Assembly: GCF_000190535.1 (NCBI RefSeq)
Contig: NC_015160.1
Span: 2,604,001 to 2,668,000, forward strand
Direction: 5' to 3'
Origin: Odoribacter splanchnicus DSM 20712
Lineage (GTDB): Bacteria; Bacteroidota; Bacteroidia; Bacteroidales; Marinifilaceae
DNA length: 64,000 nt
A model generated the notes under the pieces. That model saw only the letters and a list, made by a program, of their open reading frames with translations, searched no databases and had not been told where the DNA came from. The position numbers and the translations under genes were made by a program. Positions 19,082 through 27,857 of this stretch are shown one piece after another (positions within the stretch are counted from its first letter, which is position 1; the number at the start of each line of letters is the position of its first letter).

Positions 19082-22000
19082 ATGGAAAAAAGACGATTGT
19101 GTTTCCAAACTCCCCGAGGGTGTTGGGGGAAAAGTTGGAAGATTGCAAGAATGTTTTCAGTATTGATGTGTACGCTGACTTTTTCTGTATCTGCTACTGC
19201 TTTTGCACAGCACGAGCAGGTAACTTTGAATTTCAAGCAGGTAACGGTCAGGCAGGTATTGAATGAAATTCAACGACAAACCCGTTTGAGTTTTATCTAC
19301 AACACCGAACAAACTGAACAACTGGGACAGATTTCTATAGAAGCCCATAACGAGAGTGTAACGAGTTTATTGGATCGTATTTTTGCAGGGACCGGATTGA
19401 CTTGGAAAATTCAGGAAGATATGATTCTGATATCCCAGACTACTGCAGAAACGACAAAGCGCCAACAGGCTCAGCAAGAAAAAATGGTGATACTCACCGG
19501 GACAGTTACCGATGCTCAAAAAAATGCCTTACCAGGAGTAACCGTAAAAATCGCCGGCACAAGTATCGGAACTTCTACAGATGTTAACGGTAAATTCCAG
19601 TTTAGTTATCCCCAAAACCAACAACAGATCGTACTGGAATTTTCTTTTGTCGGCATGCAGACAACTTCTGTAAAATATGCCGGTCAAAAGGAGATAAATG
19701 TGATTCTTTATGAAGATCAGAAGGAACTGGATGAGGTGGTGGTGACCGGTTACCAGGTACTGGATAAACGGACCCAGACCAGTGCCATTACAACGGTTAA
19801 AGCAGAGGATATTATGATTCCGGGGGTAACGAGCATTGACCAGATGCTGGAAGGACGTATTCCTGAAATGACCTTTATGCTGAATTCCGGAGAAGTGGGA
19901 GCTACTCCCCGTTTACGTGTCCGGGGTACTTCTACTTTGCTGGGAAACCGGGAACCCCTGTGGGTATTGGATGGAATCGTGATGACAGACCCTGTCGATG
20001 TCGATCCCGACGATTTGAATAATCCCGATTATCTGAATATTATCGGTAATGCCATTGCCGGTATCAATCCTCAGGACATCGAACGGATCGATGTGTTGAA
20101 AGACGCTTCTGCAACAGCTTTATATGGAACACGTGCAGCGAACGGAGTGATTGTAGTAACTACCAAAAAAGGACGGATCGGAAAACCGGTTCTTTCTTAT
20201 TCCCACTCTTCTAAAATCACCCGCCGTCCACGCTATACCGACCGGAATATCAATCTGATGAATTCTCAGGAACGGGTACGATTCGGGAAAGAACTGGCAG
20301 ACCAGCATTATATATTTCCTACCCAAATGCCGTTGGTAGGGTACGAAGGTGCTCTTTATCGTTTACAGAGCGGTCTGACAGACTACGATACTTTCCTCAA
20401 CGAGGTAACCTGGTACGAACAGGTCAATACCGATTGGTTCGATATTCTGACCCGGGATGCGTATTCCCATTCCCATACGTTGAATGTAAGCGGAGGTTCG
20501 GATATCGTTCGCTATTATGCTTCCCTGGGATACGACCGGGATAACGGGGTTTCCAATACAACTTATACGGAAAGATACACCGTAACTGCCAAAATGGATG
20601 TACAGATGACTTCCAAAATGCTGATGGCAATCAAACTGAACGGTAATGTACAAAAGAAAAACCACCTGGTCTCCACCCTTGATGCGATGGATTATGCTTA
20701 CAATACGACCCGGGCATTACCTTGTTTCAACGAAGATGGTTCCCTGTTTTATTACGAACGTTATAGAGGAGGATACGGAGGACAGGGAAATAAATACCTG
20801 CGTTATAATATTGTCAACGAAATTGACAACAGCTCCAGCGGATATGACGGTAAGGGTATTCAGGTCGATTTAAACCTGAAATACAACATTCTGCCCACCT
20901 GGGATGTCACAGCTACCGGTTCATATTCTGTCAGCAGCACCTTACAAGAAGATTGGTGGGGCGATAAAACAGCCTATGTCGCTGCTTTGAAAAACGGGGA
21001 ATACGAAGATAAACCGATACCGGGAGATGACGGAAAATGTATTCTTCCCTATGGAGGTATTTTGAAAACCAAGAATTCAGATACGGAAAATCTGACATTC
21101 CGTTTACAATCCAATTACCGTAAACTGTTCGGAGAAGATGACCAGCATTTGATTACAGCCCTGTTAGGATATGAGGTTAATATGCTACGTTCCAAATCGA
21201 TGAATAATGAAGTGAGAGGCTATTTGAAAGAAAGAGGGATGCAGTTTGCCGATATGAGTTCGCTGAACCTCGACGACTACCCTTTATATAAGGAATGGCT
21301 CCAGCAAAATCACCTGACCCTAACCCGGGGATTGACCAATCAGTTGAGTTTATACTTATCCCTGACTTATGGTTATCGGGAATATTTTACATTGAATGTA
21401 AACGGACGTACGGATGCTTCCAATAAATTCGGAAGCCGGAGTAACGAACGTTTATTGCCGGTATGGTCGGTATCCGGCATGTGGAATATACAGGAAACTT
21501 TCCTGAAAGAGGCTTCCTGGTTGTCTGAAATGCGCTTACGCATGTCTTACGGTATGCAGGGAAATATGCTGGACGGCCAGACTCCGAATATGCTGATCAC
21601 TCAACAACCGATAAATTCTTATTACAACGAGAACGTCTCCAATGTATATCAGTTCCCGAACCCCAACCTGAAATGGGAAGAAACGAAGCAAACCAATATC
21701 GGATTGGATATGAGCTTTTTTAACGGACGCCTGAATATCGGTGGAGATTTTTACTACAAAAAGACTGAAAATGTCTTCTCTTGGGTAAATGTAGCTCCTA
21801 CCAATGGATTGACTTCTTATCTGATGAATAACGGGAGTTTGAAAAATGTCGGTTATTCGGTCACTTTGTCGGCAACTCCAGTTAAAATCAATGATTTTGC
21901 CTGGAGAATTTCTACCAGTTATTCAGCGAATAAGAACAAGACACAAACGGATGCCGTCGAAAAATACGAACTGGAAGATTATCTGGCAGGTACGGCTATC

Positions 22001-22735
22001 ATTAGCGGAGAATCTGTCGGTACGTTTTACTCCTATGAATTTTTGGGATTGAACGCACAAAACGGAACACCGGTATTCGATGACTATACCGACCGCCGGC
22101 ATTTACTGGAAGACAAAAGTCTGGAAGATGTAGTCCGTATGGTGATGACGAAGAGCGGGACCCGGGAACCGGTCTTTAGTGGTAATCTTTTCAATACATT
22201 TACCTGGAGAGGAATCACTTTATCCTTCAACCTGGCCTATAGTCTGGGTTCCAAAGTGCGTCTGTTCGCTCTGTACGAACCGATCATTTCGGGAGTCAGT
22301 GCGGAAAATAATGTACGGAAAGAGTTTGTCAACCGTTGGCAAGTGCCCGGAGATGAAAAACGTACCCGTATTCCGGCCATTATCAATCGTTCGGACGAGA
22401 TGTACGATTACTATAACCGCCATTGGTCGCAGGAGCAAAGTAATAAAACCAAAACTTTTGCCTATAACCTCTGGGATATGTATGACAATTCCGACATCCG
22501 GGTAGTCAGCGGTAATTATCTGAAAATGCAGACACTGACTTTACGTTATTCCTTACAACCCAAATTGCTGAAAAAGACTCCGTTTTCTTCCGCTTCAGTT
22601 TCTTTCAGTACACAGAATCTGTTTACCATCTCCGCCAAGGCCCTGAAAGGCCAGGACCCTTCACAAGCCGGATTTGCTAAACCGAATCTTTCGGTACGTC
22701 CGAATTATACGATAGGACTAAATGTTTCATTCTGA
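19082..22735 (+). CDS. SusC/RagA TonB-dependent receptor with STN domain
   Basis: A 1217-residue outer-membrane transporter. After a long leader (signal segment about 22-42, ending FAQ), an STN signalling domain (about 48-118) can contact FecR. A CarboxypepD_reg-like domain follows (about 137-215, VTDAQKNALPGVTVKIAGTS), then the ELDEVVVTGYQ signature near 220, the plug (VLKDASATALYGTRAANGVI near 340) and a beta barrel ending in an aromatic residue (GLNVSF). It should form a SusCD complex with the SusD gene 5 bases downstream. The neighbours encode a peptidase and thioredoxin proteins rather than glycoside hydrolases, which points to a peptide-type ligand (inference). Confidence 0.96.
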   Translation: MEKRRLCFQTPRGCWGKSWKIARMFSVLMCTLTFSVSATAFAQHEQVTLNFKQVTVRQVLNEIQRQTRLSFIYNTEQTEQLGQISIEAHNESVTSLLDRIFAGTGLTWKIQEDMILISQTTAETTKRQQAQQEKMVILTGTVTDAQKNALPGVTVKIAGTSIGTSTDVNGKFQFSYPQNQQQIVLEFSFVGMQTTSVKYAGQKEINVILYEDQKELDEVVVTGYQVLDKRTQTSAITTVKAEDIMIPGVTSIDQMLEGRIPEMTFMLNSGEVGATPRLRVRGTSTLLGNREPLWVLDGIVMTDPVDVDPDDLNNPDYLNIIGNAIAGINPQDIERIDVLKDASATALYGTRAANGVIVVTTKKGRIGKPVLSYSHSSKITRRPRYTDRNINLMNSQERVRFGKELADQHYIFPTQMPLVGYEGALYRLQSGLTDYDTFLNEVTWYEQVNTDWFDILTRDAYSHSHTLNVSGGSDIVRYYASLGYDRDNGVSNTTYTERYTVTAKMDVQMTSKMLMAIKLNGNVQKKNHLVSTLDAMDYAYNTTRALPCFNEDGSLFYYERYRGGYGGQGNKYLRYNIVNEIDNSSSGYDGKGIQVDLNLKYNILPTWDVTATGSYSVSSTLQEDWWGDKTAYVAALKNGEYEDKPIPGDDGKCILPYGGILKTKNSDTENLTFRLQSNYRKLFGEDDQHLITALLGYEVNMLRSKSMNNEVRGYLKERGMQFADMSSLNLDDYPLYKEWLQQNHLTLTRGLTNQLSLYLSLTYGYREYFTLNVNGRTDASNKFGSRSNERLLPVWSVSGMWNIQETFLKEASWLSEMRLRMSYGMQGNMLDGQTPNMLITQQPINSYYNENVSNVYQFPNPNLKWEETKQTNIGLDMSFFNGRLNIGGDFYYKKTENVFSWVNVAPTNGLTSYLMNNGSLKNVGYSVTLSATPVKINDFAWRISTSYSANKNKTQTDAVEKYELEDYLAGTAIISGESVGTFYSYEFLGLNAQNGTPVFDDYTDRRHLLEDKSLEDVVRMVMTKSGTREPVFSGNLFNTFTWRGITLSFNLAYSLGSKVRLFALYEPIISGVSAENNVRKEFVNRWQVPGDEKRTRIPAIINRSDEMYDYYNRHWSQEQSNKTKTFAYNLWDMYDNSDIRVVSGNYLKMQTLTLRYSLQPKLLKKTPFSSASVSFSTQNLFTISAKALKGQDPSQAGFAKPNLSVRPNYTIGLNVSF

Positions 22736-22740
22736 TAAAA

Positions 22741-24273
22741 ATGATGGATATGAAAAAAATAATATACGGAATTGTAGTCGCCTTGTTTTGTTCCGGATGC
22801 GATAATTTTCTGGAAGAGTATTCGCAATCGCAGACGGTTGCCAAAAAAGTCTCTCATTTCGATGAAGTATTGTTGGGGGACGGATACTTACCTGCCCAAA
22901 ACAGAGCTTATATTTCAACGGATCATGCCGGTTTCCTGAATATCATGGATGACGATGTCACTACGGTGGGAGGAAGCGGACTAGCCGTTTTCTTTTGGCC
23001 GGATTGTAGTGTAAATCTGTTCGGCTATTATGCCTGGCAATTAGAAGTAGGACGTAATCCCACGGGAGATGTATTACGGGATGACAGTCAGACCTGGCTC
23101 GATTTTTACCGGCGCATCAATGTGATGAATGTTATTCTGAAGGAAATCGACGACATCTCTGTCAGTTCTCCATCTGAAGAACTGGATCGGATCCGGGTGA
23201 AAGGAGAGTGTCATTTTATACGGGCCTCCCTTTATTTCACTCTGGTCAATCTGTACGGGAAAGCCTATAATAAGGCTACTTCGGCTACGGACTACGGAGT
23301 TCCTTTGAAATTAACGGAATATGTAGAACACGACAAAGATAAGAAAACCCAGTTTGAACGTACTCCCGTCGCAAAAATATATGAACAAATCGTAGAGGAT
23401 TTGAAGACAGCGGTAAATTATTTGACGGAAAGTCCGCAAAAACGCCCCTTACACAGGGCTTCCAAAGAAGCTGCACAATTATTGCTCAGCCGGGTATATC
23501 TTTATATGCAGGACTGGCATAATGCAGCTCTGACAGCTGAAGAGCTGTTGAAAGAAGATACGCGGCTTTACCACATGTCCGCCCGGGATTCTGCCAGAAT
23601 ATTCCTGTCGGAAGACAATACGGAAGTTCTTTTCTCTCAGGGTTCTATGAATTTTTACAATGGAATGACCGGAAACAGAGGTGATTTTGCAGTATCTGAC
23701 AGCTTGGTACAATTGTATGACCAAGAGAATGATTACCGCCGGTATTTTTTCGGAAAGAACCAGAGTACTTCTGCCAATTCATTACAATGGAAATACGATA
23801 CGATCGCAGTTCCACACGTATCCGATATTTACACGTTACGGATTGCCGAAGGATATCTGAACCTGGCTGAAGCATACGCCATGGAAGATAATTTCCAGGG
23901 GGCCAACCAGTATCTGCGGTTACTCCGCGAAAGCAGAATCCGGAATTATGTACATACAACTTATACCGGAGAAAAACTGGTGGAAGAAATCCGGCTGGAA
24001 CGCCGCAGGGAACTCTGTTTCGAAGGACATCGCTGGTTCGACCTGAGACGTTATGCGGTATGTGAAAAATATCCTTATAGTAAACAAATCCGGCATGCAT
24101 TTAATGTATACGACGGTAATAAATACGAATGGGACCATACCGATATTTATGTATTGGAGAAAAATGATCCGGCTTATGTGATGCAGATTCCGAAATCTGT
24201 ATTGGAATACGACGAAGAACAAATGCCGGAAAATCCGAGAAACAAACGTTCTCCGCTGGGCGATGACGAATAG
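22741..24273 (+). CDS. RagB/SusD family lipoprotein (import locus 1)
   Basis: Surface lipoprotein that caps the SusC pore and captures the ligand. It is 510 residues long with a lipobox ending at Cys20 (LFCSGC). Starts at 22741, 22744 and 22750 are all in frame and close together; the first is used here. The SusD fold shows in its TPR-rich middle (KGECHFIRASLYFTLVNLYG, KEAAQLLLSRVYLYMQDW) and in the C-terminal RLERRRELCFEGHRWFDLRR signature near 420. It lies 5 bases from susC and 23 bases before a further lipoprotein gene. Confidence 0.95.
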   Translation: MMDMKKIIYGIVVALFCSGCDNFLEEYSQSQTVAKKVSHFDEVLLGDGYLPAQNRAYISTDHAGFLNIMDDDVTTVGGSGLAVFFWPDCSVNLFGYYAWQLEVGRNPTGDVLRDDSQTWLDFYRRINVMNVILKEIDDISVSSPSEELDRIRVKGECHFIRASLYFTLVNLYGKAYNKATSATDYGVPLKLTEYVEHDKDKKTQFERTPVAKIYEQIVEDLKTAVNYLTESPQKRPLHRASKEAAQLLLSRVYLYMQDWHNAALTAEELLKEDTRLYHMSARDSARIFLSEDNTEVLFSQGSMNFYNGMTGNRGDFAVSDSLVQLYDQENDYRRYFFGKNQSTSANSLQWKYDTIAVPHVSDIYTLRIAEGYLNLAEAYAMEDNFQGANQYLRLLRESRIRNYVHTTYTGEKLVEEIRLERRRELCFEGHRWFDLRRYAVCEKYPYSKQIRHAFNVYDGNKYEWDHTDIYVLEKNDPAYVMQIPKSVLEYDEEQMPENPRNKRSPLGDDE

Positions 24274-24296
24274 TTGACAATCAATAAAACAAAAGT

Positions 24297-25358
24297 ATGA
24301 AAAAAATAGGATTATATATGCTGCTGGCCTGCCTGCTGCTGGCTTGCCAGAAAGAGGACGGGATAACCCCCGGAACCGGATTTGAAAATCTGTATACGAT
24401 CCAGGATGATCCGAACGATTCCATTCAGCACAAACGGTATGAACTGTATACCACTTATGGGGTTCCGGTCTTTTTTAACGATACCATCGGAAAAGTGTTT
24501 GTGAAAACAGATGTTAACGGAGATTCGGTTTTCCGTTATGAAACCCTGGATCTGAACTGGGCATTCAGCGGGACAAACAGCGGATCGGTCACCTATCAGG
24601 TGACCCGGCTGACCGATCCCGGACTGATGATGAAATCTTTACGTTTTGCGGAAATTTTTCTGAAAAACAGCCAACAGGCACTTTATCCATATGCATTGTG
24701 GCTGACAGAAAAATGTTATCAACTATCTTCTGCAGGAGTAGAACAAAAAGAAATAATCAGCCGTTACCGGAACCTGATGTTTTCCTGGATAAATCAGATA
24801 AACGAAGAGGATATGCTGGAAAAAGCCGCCGGTTACCGGAATGAAATCGTGAAACTAAAGGTTCAGAATTATAGTGACGAACTGAATGCTTTCAATAATA
24901 TGTTGGATGAAAGTCTATATGATAAAAATTGGGGGGAGTTTTACCCGGACGAACGTATTCCTTATTGGAGAAATTCGGCCAGTTTACAGATTTGGTTTCC
25001 TTGGCCGCTAGTGGAAGAATGGGAACAGGACAGCAGTTACCGGAAAGAGATGATGACCTATGGAAATGTTACCAATCCGAATTGGCCGGAAGGAGTCTGG
25101 ACGGATGAAGAATTTGATAATTATGCCCTCTATTGCCGGGGATTAGTCGGAACATTGGGGTTTGTCAGCTATGATCCGGGGTATGGAAACCGTTTTACGC
25201 CTAGAAATACAGATGTTGATCTGGAACTTTACCTGGAGGAGATGATGAAATATCCCCGGAAACAATTTCTGGAACGCTGGGAAAGTTCCCCGCTTGTGAT
25301 TAAGAAATATGAAATCCTGTATGCCATCATCCGGGACGAGTTAGGTGTTGAATTATAA
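24297..25358 (+). CDS. Lipoprotein of unknown function in SusCD operon
   Basis: A 353-residue lipoprotein with a lipobox at Cys17 (CLLLAC). I do not recognise the family with certainty. The start of the mature part (IQHKRYELYTTYGVPVFFN) resembles the opening of the zinc-binding metallopeptidase-like lipoproteins often found beside SusD, but no HExxH motif is present. The rest is rich in Trp and Tyr (LQIWFPWPLVEEWEQ, PNWPEGVWTDEEF) and could be a binding protein. It sits third in the operon and overlaps the start region of the next frame. Confidence 0.6.
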   Translation: MKKIGLYMLLACLLLACQKEDGITPGTGFENLYTIQDDPNDSIQHKRYELYTTYGVPVFFNDTIGKVFVKTDVNGDSVFRYETLDLNWAFSGTNSGSVTYQVTRLTDPGLMMKSLRFAEIFLKNSQQALYPYALWLTEKCYQLSSAGVEQKEIISRYRNLMFSWINQINEEDMLEKAAGYRNEIVKLKVQNYSDELNAFNNMLDESLYDKNWGEFYPDERIPYWRNSASLQIWFPWPLVEEWEQDSSYRKEMMTYGNVTNPNWPEGVWTDEEFDNYALYCRGLVGTLGFVSYDPGYGNRFTPRNTDVDLELYLEEMMKYPRKQFLERWESSPLVIKKYEILYAIIRDELGVEL

Positions 25359-25371
25359 TACTGAATTGTAT

Positions 25372-26367
25372 ATGAAAAAGATCGAATATTTTTGTTGTCT
25401 GCTAGGGCTGGTATTGACAGGACTGGCTTGTCAGGATGACGATGAGACGACTGTGATCCCGAAGCCGGAAGGGATTACCTACGGTACGGTAACGGATAAA
25501 GGAGGAAATGTTTATAAAACCCTGACCATAGGAAACCAGACCTGGCTGGCAGAAAATTTCCGTTACCGTCCGGACGAAGCTACAGCTGCCGATCTGGTGA
25601 CTTACGGAGAATCATACGGAGGCACTGAGCGTGCCATATTGGAAGGTACAAATATGAATAGTTACCAAACTTTTTGCCGGAATTATTCCGGTCGGAAATT
25701 TCTGCTCTATCTGCGCGAACAGCTTTTGGCTGCCGATGAGGCAGGCCGTTTGAATACGAGCAGTCCCTACGGAGTAGACTGGATTGTGACACAAGTAGGC
25801 AACTACACCATTCCTAACCTCCTGTCTTATAATATGCACGATGATATTAAAGATGAATTGATGGCCATATGGAATGATGCTGTAAATTATTATTTTAAGG
25901 TCGACCAGGATTACCTGACACGTTTCGGTTACCTGTATTCGTATGAAGGAGCTTTAAAAGCCGTAAAAGAAGGAGCTCCGGAAGGATTTCATTTGCCCAC
26001 TGACGCGGAATGGATGATGCTGGAACGTCATTTGGGAATGGATGCCGGAGAATTGGAGGGCCTGGAAAATTGGAGAGGCCACGCAGGTGAGCTATTGAAA
26101 ACAGGAGAACAAGGAATCGGATTTGATGCCTTGTATGGCGGAGCTGCCGTATATGCCTTGTCAACAGCCTATAATTCCCGTTATGTGTATAAAAATGAAG
26201 GTGCTTACTTCTGGAGCAGTGATCAGATTGTAATATCAGACAGTTTATCTAACGGAATCGTCCGTAACATATCCCTGTATCATTCCGGAATCCGGCGCAT
26301 GACAAGCCGTTTAATCAGTACAACTGAAAATGTACGCCCCTCTTATAGTGTTCGATTAGTAAAATAG
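25372..26367 (+). CDS. FISUMP domain lipoprotein
   Basis: A 331-residue lipoprotein from the ATG at 25372. The longer frame from 25345 overlaps the previous gene and adds nine residues before the signal peptide, so it is less likely. The lipobox ends at Cys20 (LTGLAC). It carries the Fibrobacter succinogenes major paralogous domain: GNVYKTLTIGNQTWLAENF near 50, EGFHLPTDAEWMML near 205 and AYFWSSDQ near 283. Such domains are exposed on the surface of Bacteroidetes and probably bind a ligand. It is part of the plus-strand SusCD operon. Confidence 0.82.
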   Translation: MKKIEYFCCLLGLVLTGLACQDDDETTVIPKPEGITYGTVTDKGGNVYKTLTIGNQTWLAENFRYRPDEATAADLVTYGESYGGTERAILEGTNMNSYQTFCRNYSGRKFLLYLREQLLAADEAGRLNTSSPYGVDWIVTQVGNYTIPNLLSYNMHDDIKDELMAIWNDAVNYYFKVDQDYLTRFGYLYSYEGALKAVKEGAPEGFHLPTDAEWMMLERHLGMDAGELEGLENWRGHAGELLKTGEQGIGFDALYGGAAVYALSTAYNSRYVYKNEGAYFWSSDQIVISDSLSNGIVRNISLYHSGIRRMTSRLISTTENVRPSYSVRLVK

Positions 26368-26383
26368 AAAAAACCAAACTCAT

Positions 26384-27850
26384 ATGAAAAATATATTCCT
26401 GATTGTTTTTTGTCTGCTTGTTTCGACAGTGTGGGCTAAAGAAGAAAAGAACAAACGTATCCAGTATTGTACTACTTTGGAAGAGGCCATGCAACAGGCC
26501 GCCCGGAAACATAAACCGATTTTTTTCAATTGTTATGCCGGATGGGCCGGTCCTTCGGTACTGATGGACTCTGTCGTACTGACAGATCCCGATTTGGTTT
26601 CGTTTATTCAGAAACATTTCGTCAGTTTACGTGTGGATATGCCCAAAACCCAAGAGGGACGCAAACTGGCAGAACGTTACAGGGTAAAGTTTTATGCCCA
26701 TTATCTGATTTTGGATGAAAAAGGAGAAATCATACACCGGATTTCCGGAGGAGCCAAAGCTCCTGAATTTAAAGAAAAATTGAAAGCAGGCCTGAATCCA
26801 AAAACCTCATTGGCGGGAATGACCCGGCATTATGAAAAAGGTGACCGGTCATTTAAATTTTTAGCAGCCTATGCCGGCACATTGAAAACGGCAGACGAAA
26901 ATGAGAAATTTCAGGAAGTAGCTGACTATTATTTGGAGCATATCGATTCTGCCGGTCTCTATTTGCCACAGTCGTGGGAAATCCTTTGGAATAAGGGGAA
27001 AAGATATGACAGCGAATGGTTCCGTTTTATCTATGACCACAGAAATGAGTTGGTGGAGAAAAACGGAGAGAAAGTACTGAATTTTATAGTACAGGTACTT
27101 TTTCATCAAGTTTATCCTTACATGATGTTTGAAAAAGTATATGATATGGATTTCATTTCAGAAATAGAACAAAAAGCCGGTCACCTGGAATTTACTTCAC
27201 TTAACCGGGACCAATTGTTGGATATGTGTAAGATTCTGCATTTCAGACAACAGAAAAAGTATTCGGAAATGCTGGACCTCTGGGGAAAAATGGTCCCGAA
27301 CCTGCCGAATGAAGCCTTGAAAGTCAGATATGACGCTACATTGGGACGTTTGCAAGATATGAACGAGACTGAAAAAAAACAGGCAATCGCTTATCTGAAA
27401 GAAAGAATGGCAGGAATGACAGGTTCAACCCTGGAACGCTACCGTCAAATTGTAACTGAATTGTCAGACTATCAAGGAATACGGTTTGAAACAGGTGGTC
27501 TGCAGGAAGCCCTGGCAAAAGCCCGGAAAGAAAACAAAGCGGTTTTTGTCGATTGTTACACCAGTTGGTGTGGTCCCTGCAAAATGATGAGCTCTAAAGT
27601 CTTTCCGGATAAGCAAGCCGGAGACTTTTTCAATCCCCGTTTTATCAGCCTTAAAATCGATATGGAAAAAGATGAAGGCAAAGAACTGGCTCAAAAATGG
27701 AACATTCGTGTATTCCCGACTTATCTGATTCTGGATCCTCAGGGAGAAATCGTGTATACTTCACAGGGATACATACCCGCCGAAGAACTGATCAGGCGGA
27801 TGAATGAAGGACTGGAACAATGGAAAAATAATATAAAAACCGGAAAATAA
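26384..27850 (+). CDS. Tandem thioredoxin-fold protein, first active site lost
   Basis: A 488-residue exported protein (signal peptide about 1-18, ending VWAKE) with two thioredoxin-like domains. The N-terminal one (about 28-140) reads CYAGWAGPSVL at 50-60, so both cysteines of the WCGPC motif are replaced. The C-terminal one (about 365-480) keeps WCGPC at 395-399. The middle (about 145-360) is a helical region without a recognised domain. It may reduce or isomerise disulphides in surface proteins or in imported cystine-containing peptides. It lies 16 bases after the FISUMP gene and 7 before the peptidase gene. Confidence 0.88.
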   Translation: MKNIFLIVFCLLVSTVWAKEEKNKRIQYCTTLEEAMQQAARKHKPIFFNCYAGWAGPSVLMDSVVLTDPDLVSFIQKHFVSLRVDMPKTQEGRKLAERYRVKFYAHYLILDEKGEIIHRISGGAKAPEFKEKLKAGLNPKTSLAGMTRHYEKGDRSFKFLAAYAGTLKTADENEKFQEVADYYLEHIDSAGLYLPQSWEILWNKGKRYDSEWFRFIYDHRNELVEKNGEKVLNFIVQVLFHQVYPYMMFEKVYDMDFISEIEQKAGHLEFTSLNRDQLLDMCKILHFRQQKKYSEMLDLWGKMVPNLPNEALKVRYDATLGRLQDMNETEKKQAIAYLKERMAGMTGSTLERYRQIVTELSDYQGIRFETGGLQEALAKARKENKAVFVDCYTSWCGPCKMMSSKVFPDKQAGDFFNPRFISLKIDMEKDEGKELAQKWNIRVFPTYLILDPQGEIVYTSQGYIPAEELIRRMNEGLEQWKNNIKTGK

Positions 27851-27857
27851 CGAGCAT

